Assembly: GCA_020631735.1 (NCBI GenBank)
Contig: CM036231.1
Coordinates: forward strand, 5,917,831 to 5,981,830
Reading direction: 5' to 3'
DNA length: 64,000 bases
Source: Saccharum officinarum
Lineage: Eukaryota > Streptophyta > Magnoliopsida > Poales > Poaceae
Below the pieces are notes generated by a model. The model made no database searches. It worked only from the letters and a program-made list of their open reading frames with translations, and was not told the DNA's origin. Below are positions 23,122-33,555 of the stretch, piece after piece (position 1 is the first letter of the stretch; the number at the start of each line of letters is the position of its first letter). Made by a program: the position numbers and the translations under genes.

Positions 23122-23381
23122 CTCCCTCCGTATCGGATTTAAAAGTCGTTTAGGACAGCGACATGGTGTCCAAAACACAACTTTGACCTCTTGTTTTTAT
23201 AAAAAAATATTTATAAAAAATGATATATGTATACTTTTATAAAAGTATTTTTCAAGACAAATCTATTCGTATAATTTTTACATTTGCAAACTCAACAACT
23301 TAAAAGTTATTGATGCATTATATTCTCAATGTTTGATCTAAATCTTATCTAAAACGACTTCTAAATCCGATACGGAGTGAG
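23122..23381. mobile_element. Stowaway MITE (260 bp)
   Basis: Flanked by TA on both sides. The ends CTCCCTCCGTATCGGATTTA and, inverted, CTCACTCCGTATCGGATTTA match, followed by AAAGTCGTTT versus GAAGTCGTTT. The interior is AT-rich and non-coding. Terminal CTCCCTCCGT and TA duplication define Stowaway (Tc1/mariner-derived) MITEs. Confidence 0.95.
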
Positions 23382-23641
23382 TACTACGTTGTTCGTTGTG
23401 CGGCTAAAAGTAATACTCCTACAGTACAGGATATAGGATCATTTGACGGCAACTGTACATGAATTGTGATTCAGAACTAAAGTAATCGCATTTATATTCT
23501 CTCTTGCCGTGAGCATTTATGGTTGATGCTTACCACTTTTACCAATATCATATAGGAGTACATGTTTGGTGATGAGATGAAAGGTGATTTGGCTAGTGGG
23601 ATTGACTAACAAGTCTGTGGTGGGGGAAGAATTGCGTGCCA

Positions 23642-25016
23642 TTTCGTCAAAAAAAAAAGAAGGGAACTGCTAGCGCCCGGACGCCTGGCTCCAGGGGGGC
23701 GTCCGGACGCTCCCCAACCCCGCCAGCTCCTCCCGCCCGTCCCGCCCCGCACGCAACAGCCCGCCCTGCCCCACGAAAATGAAAACGGAAAATGCGACCC
23801 CGCCTCGCTCCCGCACGGGAACCCGCGAACCCCGTCCCGCCCCTGCACGGAGCCCCGCCACCAGCTCACCACCATGCTCCACCCTCCTATGTGCAGCAGA
23901 GGTATAATGCTATTGCAACGAAGAAGGACTCCTAATGAAACAAACAGGAGAGAACTGGTGAAACAAATGAAAAAAAACTGTTGAAACGTCGGGAAAACAC
24001 GTAATGAAACAAGTAGAAAAAACTGGTGAAACAAAACCAAAAAAAGCTGTTGAAACATCGAAAAACAACTAATGGAACAAGGAGAAGCTGATGCAACAAG
24101 GAGAATAAAGCTTCTGCAACAAAAGGAGAACAACCTACTGCAACAAGAAGAAGAACCTACTACAACAAAGGAGAATAAGCTATTGCAACAAAAAGGAGAA
24201 GAAAGATGCTGCAAACAAGGAGAATAAGCTACTGCAACGAAGAGAAGAAGCTACTGCAACAAAGGAGAAGAAGTTACTGCAACATCAGAAGCGATACTAA
24301 TGAAACGTCGGGAAACATGTGGGATGATGCTGCAAACAAGGGAAAAACTATTGAAACATCTCAAAAAGAACTGCAACATCAGAGAATCGTGCAAACATTT
24401 CACATCATCTGTTGCATGTAGCTTATATCTGACTCGCCACAAACCCTAGCCGCCATCAAAACCTTAGATCCAGAGGGGGAAGGAGGAGGAGGAGGTGGAG
24501 GGGGAGGAGGAGGAGGGAGGGGGAAAATCTCAGATCCGGATCCAGAGAGAGGAAGAGAGGAGAGGAGATCCAGATCAAGAGAGAGGAAGGGAGAAGAGGA
24601 GATTCAAATCAAGAGAGAGAAAGGGAGGAGAGGAGGCTCCAGATCTAGATCCGTCTGCCATCTACCTCGTCGGAGCCACCACCGTCACCCTCATCTCCGA
24701 TGAGGTGCCAGAGCCGGGTCGCAGAGGAAACGGAGGTGTGTGGGAGGGCGCGGTGTGCGCGAGGGGAGAAGGGGAAGGAAGCACGACGCGTCGCGGGCGC
24801 GCAGCGAGCTCGCTGGGGCGCGGCGCGTGGTGCGGCCCATCCCGACGATGGCGCAGGAGCGCGAGCAGCGAGGGGGCGGAGGTGCGAGAGGCGAGCGGGA
24901 GTGGAGAGGCGTGGTGAGCGAGGAGGAAGAAGTGAAGAGACGGGAGTCATACGAGCGAGCGAGTGGGTGGAAGCGTCCGACACGGTCGGACGGCCGTGAT
25001 ATATCATTACCGAAAA
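23642..25016 (+). mobile_element. retroposon-like insertion with 15-bp target duplication
   Basis: The 15-base AAGAATTGCGTGCCA occurs directly before (23627-23641) and directly after (25017-25031) this segment, and an A-run (25013-25018) abuts the right copy, as expected for a poly(A)-type retroposon in plus orientation. Inside are a GC-rich start with the inverted motif GTCCGGACGC, a TGCAACA/TGAAACA-rich block (23930-24420), a GA-rich block (24475-24640) and a GC-rich 3' part. Reading frames in it are compositional, and no RT was found, so it appears non-autonomous. The class (LINE or SINE-like) is uncertain. Confidence 0.65.
23930..24420 (+). repeat. degenerate repeats built on TGCAACA/TGAAACA and GGAGAA
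   Basis: Irregular units of about 20-28 bases, such as CTACTGCAACAAAGGAGAA, with TTGAAACATC variants toward both ends. They are the core of the retroposon-like insertion. Confidence 0.7.
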
Positions 25017-25152
25017 AAGAATTGCGTGCCACAGGTTGGGCTTCGGCATCCTCTTTTCCATCAACCCCGGCCGGGGACATGTGGGTTTAGGGATGCTGGA
25101 GAAAATGTAAATAACTTATAACAGCACAAGTGGCTTGGCTTAAACAATTGGA

Positions 25153-25173
25153 CCCCCCCCCCCCCCCCCCCCC
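25153..25173 (+). repeat. poly-C run
   Basis: Twenty-one consecutive C; the length may be imprecise in the assembly. Confidence 0.9.
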
Positions 25174-25504
25174 GCTACACAGGCACAGAGGCACTCCAGT
25201 GTTGATTTCAGAGGCTGCACGATGCATCCAAAGATTTGTAGGACTCGGATTTTTGTTGGCGAGCACAAGCATCTCACGTCGGCATGTACGTGGCTGCTTC
25301 GCTCTCTGTCCTCTCCCACTTGTCATCCACGGCCCAATTAACCAAAATCGCGCAGAAAAGCACACGTCGGTGAAGATAACTTAAATTTTGATTGTGCAAA
25401 GGCCTTGACGTAGCCTTCATTGATTGGGAAAAAAAATGAAATGAGACTGCTAGACGAGGGAATTAGACTAGTGACATCAAAGCATCATTATCTAAAGTCA
25501 GCAC

Positions 25505-25637
<133 letters not shown>

Positions 25638-25849
25638 AGCAGCTTCTCCTCCAAAGGAAGAACTGATATGTATATTTATATATCTTACCCCGGGCCGGGG
25701 AATGCGGATTGTGGGTCCGAGGTGTGGACTCACCGCTCAGACAAGGAACTAGCAAGAATTTTCTCAGCCACACGCCACGATGGATCAGTGGTTCCATTTC
25801 ACAAGCGTGTTCTGGTAAAGCGTCGCTTTACGTGACTGTGGCTATCTGT

Positions 25850-27214
25850 AGTACCTTGAACATTTCATCCAATCTTCCGCTCGCCCCCCCGCGTCGCTCT
25901 CTCGGAGGGCGACTCGGGCGGCGTTGCTCGCCCCACCCCCGAGCCCTCCCGTCAGCTGCCTCCCCGGCCGCCGCCGGAGCTCAACGCCGGCGTTCCGGCC
26001 AATGGCAAGGATGGCGGCGGCTGGGACTTCTTCCCCCTCCTCCTCCCTCTTCTCTCTCCCGGGGGTCCTCCCGTGCATGCTTGGGGCAGCGACCATCGGC
26101 GGGATTCCGGGCCTCTACGCCTGGATCCGGCTTCCCTTCGACGGGATCCGCTCTACTCGCGTACGGATCCGCGGCGTGGAGGTGGGGCAGCTGCGGCGGA
26201 AGTGGTGCTGGTGGTGTGCTCCTGCCGTCCATCGGCGCCGTCGCGGGAAGCCGGCTGGTGGCGCAGCTAGCACCGGTTCGTGGTGCCGTGCTCGCGTCCG
26301 CATGGAGCACGGCAGGGTCGTCGGCAGCAGCAGCCCAGGGCGGCTCCCTCACCTAGATCCGACAGCCTCCAGGCTGGATCTGCGGGTGCCGCCCCCTTCC
26401 TCTGGCTTCAAGGCTCCCTGTGTGTTTGTTCTGGATGTGGGCAAGCATCGGCGAAAGCCACGTTGGATCTGCCGGCAAGACGACGGCGACGCCTTCGGGC
26501 GCCGTTTCCCTCCTTGGAGGCGTCGTGATGGTGTTTTCCCACTCCGGCCAGCTGCAGGGCGCGCTGGCTGTGCCGTGGTGGCATGGCTGGCAGCAACATG
26601 CTTGGATAAGTGCTAGTGACGCCGTGGTGGTGTGGCTGGCAGTAGCCAAGCACGGGTGTCAGTGGTGCCATGGTGGCGTGGCTGGATGTACCTAGCTGCT
26701 TCCTCATGGGCGGAGGCTGTGGCTCGGCACGGCGCGAGGAAGGCACAAGGGGGCTGCAGATGTGGTCACTGCGGAGATGTCGTTCGTCGCTTTGGTCCTT
26801 CCCGCTCGGATGTTGGTGTTGCCGTAGTTGTTTGCCGTCGTCGTTGCTTGGCCATCCTCGGTCACCGACGTCGTGCTTGGCTCCACCTCGGGCAGTTGCT
26901 GCCGAGCGTGTGATGCCCCCTCGCAGATGCTTTGCTGCGTGGGCTTCGGCGGCCGGCTCGGTCGTCACTCCGTGGTCTCTTTACTCCCGTGGTTACACCT
27001 CCTGAGTTGGCTCCATCGCGATGATGCAACTTGCCTTGCAGGTTGCGTAGTTGGCTCGCAGTCGAGGGCCCTATCTTTCTTCTTGTTGTTGTTCTGTTGT
27101 CGTTGTTGTTTAGGGTTTAGCCACCTTCTCTGTGGTTCTGTGTTGTATTCGTCGTGCTTTCGGCCTCCTTCTTCTTAATGAAAAAACACGTGAAATCGTG
27201 TTCGAGAAAAACCC
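25850..27214 (+). mobile_element. non-autonomous LINE-derived insertion with 12-bp target duplication
   Basis: GTGGCTATCTGT lies directly before (25838-25849) and after (27215-27226). The 3' end (TTCGTCGTGCTTTCGGCCTC, then CTTCTTAATGAAAAAACACG and a CGAGAAAAA tail) is the common 3' end of grass L1-type LINEs; its reverse complement is found again at 52518-52716. The 5' part is a GC-rich leader with GCCGCCGCCGGAGCTC-like sequence. No endonuclease or RT is encoded, so the coding part has been lost or replaced. Confidence 0.7.
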
Positions 27215-27582
27215 GTGGCTATCTGTTTATCCCATGGTTTGGGTTTTACTGCTATGCATACGTGGATTGATGCGCTCATCGGAGTTTTGGATCGGCCTTG
27301 GCATAAGATTTTTTTTGTGTGGCGGAAACATGTCAGACGTCACCGCTCATGCTTCGCTTTCCCATCCTCTCATCCCATCTTCCATTACGCTGTTTCTCCC
27401 TCTGTGTCTGACCGGTCAGAGGTTGATTTACGGAGTGTGCAGTGTGCTCCAACTCCGAATGAGCTGAGTTTATGGCAACGAGCTAACGAGCATTGCCCCA
27501 CGCCTTTTCCTCTCTTTTTTTTTTAACGAAACACCTTTCCTTTGAAAGCTCCCCAATCACTTAATCCTGACCGTCGGTTCTC

Positions 27583-27590
27583 CTATAAAG
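27583..27590 (+). promoter_or_regulatory. orphan TATA box in duplication unit A
   Basis: CTATAAAG at the position equivalent to the TATA box of the gene at 29091 (28958-28968), in the context GTTCTCCTATAAAGGGCCCC versus GTTCTCTTATAAAGAGCCCC. No coding region follows it. Confidence 0.6.
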
Positions 27591-27687
27591 GGCCCCAACC
27601 GCCAGTGGACGGGCAAACAAAAAAAGATCAAGGACAGCCCCTTGTCATATCGTTTAGGGATGCCAGAGAAGTTGTCAAGAACTATTA

Positions 27688-27781
27688 ACAGCACGATGGA
27701 TAAGTGGCTTGGCTTTATGGCCCGGGCCTTGGTTACAGCACGATGGATAAGTGGCTTGGCTTTATGGCCCGGGCCTTGGTT
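27688..27781 (+). repeat. 47-base tandem duplication
   Basis: Two adjacent copies beginning ACAGCACGATGGATAAGTGG and ending GCCTTGGTT. The 3' part of each copy includes the terminal sequence of the neighbouring MITE. Confidence 0.9.
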
Positions 27782-28113
27782 AGTTCGTGGGTAAAAAGTT
27801 TTTGGTATCACATCGGATGTTTTATGGGATGTCGGAAGGAGTCTTCGCATACTAATAAAAAAAACTAATTATATAACTCGCCTGAAAACCGCGAAACAAA
27901 TTTATTAAGCCTAATTAATCTGTCATTAGCACATGTGTTTTACTGTAGCAATTATGGCTAATCATGGACTAATTAGACTTAAAAGATTCGTCTCGCAAAA
28001 TCCATGCAAACTGTATAATTAGTTATTTGTTATCTATATTTAATACTCTATACATGTGCCTAAACATTCCATGAGATGGGTTAAAAAAATTTTAGGTGGA
28101 AACTAAATAGGCC
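27766..28113. mobile_element. MITE with GGCC...TTAGTT ends
   Basis: The ends are GGCCCGGGCCTTGGTTAGTT and, inverted, GGCCTATTTAGTTTC; the flanks share TTTA. The interior (GCGAAACAAATTTATTAAGC, CTAATTAATCTGTCATTAGC) is a sequence very common in grass genomes. It interrupts duplication unit B exactly where unit A reads GGCTTAAACAATTG. Confidence 0.75.
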
Positions 28114-28957
28114 TTTAAACAATTGAAAGAAAAAAAACCCAATACTCCAGCGTTGATTTCAGAGCCTGTACCTGTACACGATGCACATGCATCCAAAGAT
28201 TTGCTCGGTTCTCTGTTAGCCTCATGTCCGGCCTCATGTGGGCGCTGCTTCGCTTTATGTCCTCGCCCACTTCTCATCCACGGCCCCACCCAAATCGCGC
28301 AAAACACACGTCGACGAAGGCAACTTAAATTTTACAAATTGCGTTCAAGGCCTTGAGGTAGCCTTGATGATTGTATTGAAATTTTGAAATGAGACTGCTA
28401 GGTGAGGGAATTAGACTAGTGGCATCAAATCATTATCCCTTGTATTTTTCTGCGCTTCTTTCTCGTGTTCGCTTCCTGCGGTAATCTCCTATTGCCGTAC
28501 CTGTAACTGACTCTTCCACCTCTTAATAAAAAAACGTGCTTCAAGACCCGGTCGAGAAAAAAAAAGAAAAAGAAGTAATTTGAATTATATCTTATCCCGG
28601 AGAAATGCGAGTCATTTCCACTCCATTTCACAAAGCGCGTCGCCTACCGTTTGTCCCTTGGGTCTGGGTGGTGCGGAGAGTGCATGCAATGCAATGCAAT
28701 GCGTGGATGCCAAGCTCTGCTGGTCCTCTGCCTTCGCAGTTCGCACAAAGATATTTTGTGGCGGAAACATCTCGCCTTTCGTGCTCTCGCTTCGCATTCA
28801 CACCGTGTCCTCCACTCGTTTCGTGCGCGCGCGCTCTTTTTCTCACTCTGACCAGCAAGAATTAGTGAGTGTGCTCCAGAGATTAGCTGAGTTTTGGCCC
28901 ACGCCTCTTTTCCTTTGAAAGCTCCCCGATCACGTAATACTACTGCCCGTCCGTTCT

Positions 28958-28968
28958 CTTATAAAGAG
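28958..28968 (+). promoter_or_regulatory. TATA box of the gene at 29091
   Basis: CTTATAAAGAG, 130 bases before the ATG; conserved in the duplicated upstream unit at 27583. Confidence 0.65.
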
Positions 28969-29090
28969 CCCCATCTGCGGGCAAACAAAAAAAAAAAGGA
29001 TCCACGCCAAAAGCCCGAAACTATCTCCCTTCCCTATTCTTCTTCAGTTCTTCGTCCTCTCCCATCCATCATCCATCCAAAACCCGTGCC

Positions 29091-29483
29091 ATGGTTTCCC
29101 AAACCACGCTCACCATCATCTTCGCCTACGCAGCCGCCTTCTGGTGCCTCGACGCCCTTTCAGAGGCCGACAAGACCCAGACGCCAAGGAGCGATGGCTT
29201 CTTCCCGTGGCTCGCCACGGGCGCTTTGCTGCCGGCCGTGCTGGCCACCTTCGGCCTCACGTCGCTGCTCCTGTTCGCCCACGTTCGCGCGCTCGGCGGT
29301 GCCAACGCGGTGGCCGGTGCGGCTGCGGCGGCCCAGGGTCGTCGTTTCCTGGACCGCCTCGCGAACGCGGCGCTGGCAGCGACGGCGGCGGCTCTGCTCG
29401 CGGGCGCCGTGCTGCGGCTCCGTACCGACGGCGACCTCGGCGGCGCCGACGACATCGGGTGGCTCTCGCTCAGCACGGAGTAA
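29091..29483 (+). CDS. small three-segment membrane protein (paralog of 1104)
   Basis: A 130-residue ORF starting in GCCATGG. Hydrophobic segments lie at about residues 5-22, 41-64 and 88-110, with a charged Glu/Asp/Lys/Thr linker at 24-36 and an Ala/Gly-rich linker at 68-84. It shares ALLPAVLAT plus LLLFAHV and ATAAALLAGAV with the protein at 1104-1520, in the same order and spacing, so the two descend from one gene. The stop lies inside a splice-donor-like GAGTAAGAACC. If that donor is used, an acceptor at about 29575-29580 (CCTACAG) would replace the last residue with a short different tail. Its promoter is duplicated upstream (25086-27630) without a coding copy. Function unknown, probably a membrane location. 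Confidence 0.75.
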   Translation: MVSQTTLTIIFAYAAAFWCLDALSEADKTQTPRSDGFFPWLATGALLPAVLATFGLTSLLLFAHVRALGGANAVAGAAAAAQGRRFLDRLANAALAATAAALLAGAVLRLRTDGDLGGADDIGWLSLSTE

Positions 29484-29499
29484 GAACCATCCTCCCTCT

Positions 29500-30740
29500 T
29501 GCCATTGTGAGTCACATCGGGTGCCTCTTGGCGGTGTCGTAGCCAGGACTGGTAGTCTGGTAGGCGTTCTAGTCCTACAGGTTCAGTCACCGTCACCGGT
29601 CTGTCTGACACAGGGGAGCCTGGGACTGGATATGCTCACTTGTAGTAAAGCCGTTTGATGCCAGGTAACGCTGAGGATGTTGTTTTGTTTCCGTCAATAT
29701 ACGATGTTGTTGTTCGATGAGATTTCGTTATATCTTGTATTTTTTTTTTCTCCTTTCTGTGTGCTTTGAACGATCTAGTAGCACGAAAAAGTGCCAATTT
29801 CATTGCAATCTGTGGACAAGAAGGGGTTACATCTATCTGATTTCCACTCGTGTCCACTCACAGATCTTGAACAGAGAGATACAGAATCCTTTATCTCTTC
29901 ATGACGTTCAAAGCCAAGCGTGGTGCGTGTGTCTGTGTTTTGTGACGCTTATTTTTCTATTTGCGTTTAAAGTCTTTCCCTGGCTACCGGCAGGAGCAGT
30001 TAGGACCTGCAGGCTGCAGGAGGCCATGTCGTGTTGTGTACTCGTGTCAAAGTGCTGCGTAAAGTGTGTGCTGCTTCTTGTTCTTTCTTCTTTCCTGCTT
30101 ATTTTACTTTCCTTCTCAAAACATGATTTTTTTTCATAAAAGGTTTTCTTTTATTACTCGTATCTTGTCCCTTGAACTAGCTACGATATGTATGTTCTAG
30201 TATTTTTTATCTGTTTCACACGTTTCTCTTCTCTACTAAACATTCAAAGCCCAATCTCATGATTGGGCCATCTGGTGCGGTTCAGACAACTTCTTTGCAA
30301 GGGTTTGTACTTTCTTTATTTTCTAAAAAAAAAAGAATCCGGGTTTTCAAGTCTTCAGTATAGTATATATCCCACATCCTTTAGAAAACACCCACGAGTA
30401 CCGCTAAAGTCAACAACATTTTGGTACACGGGACAAAGATTCTCCTTTGTGAATGATACTATTGATCTAGCCTATCTGAATGATACTGTAGCCCAGAAAT
30501 TCCATGTTGACCAACACAGCGCTTAGCAAATGTGTGCTTAAAACGGCATGTTGACCAATAAAACAAACGTAAATAAAATTAACAAAGAGACAAAAGCGGC
30601 AATCTCCACTCTGCTCTACTCTACTCCATAAGGAAGGTGCTCTCAAAGAAATTAGGCATTCCTTTTTTCTTTTTCTATCTCTCCATGAGGACTTTTGTAC
30701 CTTTTGAACAACGTTGTCCTTCCGGAAACCGATGAGATGA
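29500..30740. other. intergenic, 3' flank of the 29091 gene
   Basis: No gene or transposon end could be supported. Probably includes the 3' UTR. Confidence 0.5.
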
Positions 30741-30741
30741 T

Positions 30742-30868
30742 GGCCCCGTTCGCTTGTGCTGAAAAATAAACAAAAATACTGTTCTAGCTAATTTTTTTTT
30801 GAAAGAAAAATACTGTTCCGGCTGAAAAAACAAACTAAAAAGTACGGATTATAAGCCGACTGAACAGA
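30742..30868. mobile_element. decayed MITE fragment
   Basis: Begins GGCCCCGTTCGCTTG and ends TTATAAGCCGACTGAACAGA, with AATACTGTTC occurring twice inside. This matches a very common grass MITE in which GGCCCCGTTCG is the end; the right end is mutated and no target duplication is clear. Confidence 0.55.
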
Positions 30869-31069
30869 TAAAGAAAATTTTCTGAATCTGTCAATGATTG
30901 CAAAGCCCGCTTTGGCCCAAGTGTGGTGTGCTGGTGTGTGTGGGTGTGGCTACGTCACGGTTGTTATTGAACAAATAGTACACAACTAAAACATATGGTT
31001 TTTAATTTTTCAGGTTGCCTCACCCACCTTTTAGCCACTTTAAATCCAAACATCATGACTAAAAGGGAC

Positions 31070-31341
31070 TAAAAGGTCTCTTTTAGTTCTTTTAGTCCAC
31101 TAAACCAAACAACGGTGACTAAACTTTAAGAGATTGTTTAGGTGACTAAACTTTAGGAGATGATTTAGGTGACTAAACTTTAGGAGCTATGAACCAAACA
31201 CACCCTAAAAGGTGAGGTTTAATCTCATTTAGCAATATTTGAGTGACTAGTTGGCTAAAACACATTTAGTTCCATTTAGTCAAAGTGTTTGGGTAAAAAG
31301 TGACTAAACGAGACTAGATGAGACTACATTTAGGAGGTGAA
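31070..31341. repeat. MITE-related sequence rich in GACTAAACTTTA
   Basis: Repeated GTGACTAAACTTTAGGAG units and ACCAAACA motifs, related to the terminal repeats of the adjacent MITE at 31342. No clean ends were found. Confidence 0.5.
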
Positions 31342-33555
31342 GGGCCTATTTGGTTCACCCCTCCTAAAGTTTACTTTAGTCATTTTTAGTCACTAAAATG
31401 CCAAACACCCCCACTAAAGTTTAAGGGCCACTAAAGTTCAGTGGCTTTTAATCACCAAGGGGTAGCTAAAAATGACTAAAGTGTACATGGGACAGTTGCT
31501 TTAGTGGTCTTTAGTCACTATAACCAAACAGGGGTCACTAAGGGCGTGTTTGTTTGCCTGGATAGGGGGCTGAGCCAGGCCCAGAGCGTGCAGGCGGGCT
31601 TGTTTGTTTGCTTGGAGGCGTTTTGGGTCTGGCCCGCACGCTGCTTAAAGCAGCTAGAAGCCAGGCCCCAGGGGAACGCCCCTCCCCTTCGTTCCTCCCG
31701 GGCTCGGCTCGATTTGGCCTCTTGCGTGCTCCTTTGGTCGTTGGCGGGCTGGCTCTCCCTGTCTCACGCGCTACGGTGAAATTTCCCCCTCCTCCCCGCC
31801 GCTAGGGTTTCACATCCCTTATAATGAGGGGCGCCGCTCACTTTTCGTCTTCTCCTCTCCGCTCCTCACTCCCTCCTGCTCTCCAATCTCCTTGGTGCGG
31901 TTCCCTCGTCTTCCCTCGTCCGACAGTGCGTGGTGGTAGTGGGGTCATAGATGGGCCTCGCGTGGCTCGCGACGGCTACTCCTCCTCCATCTTTGCGGGC
32001 GCAGGGGTGCTGCTGCTCGTCATCAACTTCTTCCTCGAGACGAGTGATGTTGCTGGTTGGTGGTGTTTGCCTAGACGCGGGCCTATGGTGGACGCTACTT
32101 TGTCTTCCCCAAGCATTGGCCTTCTTCCTCTCCAGATCTGCTTCCTCCTCCCCAAGCCACCGGCTTGTTTCATGGCTGCTTCCTCTTCGTCTCCAAACCA
32201 AGGTGAAATCTTTGAATGTTGGTTACACTTGACCCGATTTCGGTGGTCAAATTGCTCATAGCGTTGTTTCTGTAGCAAATCTGTGAGTTCTTGGTCCCAA
32301 TCCAAGATGTTTCCATGTTTTTGCTGCACTGTGATGATACATATGAGATAGGGTTTGCTAGGGTTTACTTTTTGACATGGTATGAGATTGGGATCCCACT
32401 GTTGCTGGTTTATTAGGTCGATCTGTGAGTTCTTGGTCCCAATCCATGATATTTCCATGCTTTTATTTGATTGTGATAAGATATATGAGCTAGGGTTTAC
32501 TGTTTAGCATGGTTTGAGCTTGGGATCTGATTTTGTGGGGTTTATTATGGTTAATGATGTTGAGGTGGAGCCTCTAGGTGGCTATGCTCTACACATTGCA
32601 GCCGAGGCTATGAAGCCCTGTCCATTAGTTCATTTTGATGTATGCAATGTGATGCATTTAGAGGCCAGCAAGGCAGCCTTAACCTAAATTCAACATTTCA
32701 TTCATGCATCTAGATGGATTTGCAGCAGCAGAGATCTGCCATGGCTTCTCAGGCTGCTGCCATGGTAGTTGTCATGGTTACCCTTGTTTCATCCAATCTA
32801 AAAATGTGTAGAGGGGAGGATGAGCCCATTCCTTGTTGCCCTAGGTTAGAAGCAAATGAGCATAGGGAGAAGAATCTCTCTCTCATTTACAACTCAACTA
32901 GTGTTGAGTGTATAGCCATGCTTAGGATGAGTAGAGCACCTTTTTTGCACTCTGCAACTTGTTTAGGCAGAGGATTTAGTTTTGGACACAATTAATTCCT
33001 CAGTTGAGGAACTAGTAGCCATGTTTCTCCTTATAGTTGGGCACAATCAGATGTTTAGAGTTGTCCATCAGAGCTTTAGGAGATCTATAGAGACAATTAG
33101 CAGACACTTCCACCAAGTTCTATATGTTGTTGGGGAACTAAGAGCTGACCTGATCAAACCACCAACTAGTTCAACTCATCCCAAAATATTGGGTAGTCAC
33201 AGGTGGAACCCATTCTTCAAGGTAACTGTTGTTTACCTAGGTTACATTATCTTGGGTTTAGGGTCTTATTTCTATAAGTGTTCTTATGTTTGATCATTAC
33301 TCATAGGACTGTATAGGTGCAATTGATGGCACCCATGTGTTGGCAAGGGTGCCTAGGCACATGCAGGGGCCCTTCAGGGGTAGGAAAGGTAGCTATACAC
33401 AAAATGTGATGGCAGTTGTTGATTTTGATCTCAAGGTCACATATGTTCTGGCTGGGTGGGAGGGGTCTGCTCATGATGCATTGGTTCTAGCTGATGTTAT
33501 AGAGAGGGGTGGGGGGTTGAGTGTTCCTGAAGGTAACATCATTACCCATAGCTGT

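Larger units (their letters stand above)
27652..29020 (+). repeat. duplication unit B: upstream region of the gene at 29091
   Basis: Second copy of the unit at 25086-27630, here followed by an intact gene. It carries its own insertions: a 47-base tandem duplication and a 348-base MITE, neither present in unit A. Confidence 0.8.

Noticed and set aside
24495..25090. Several long frames on both strands in GC- and GA-rich sequence
   Set aside because: Composition alone keeps these frames open; they overlap one another on both strands inside a retroposon bounded by target duplications, and no domain is visible.
25924..26968. Frames of 180-230 codons in GC-rich sequence on both strands
   Set aside because: They lie in the leader of the LINE-derived insertion, overlap in several frames and match no known domain.
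30240..30270. Short inverted repeat CCCAATC...GATTGGG
   Set aside because: A 7-base stem without a T-run or other context; too short to call a terminator or element end.
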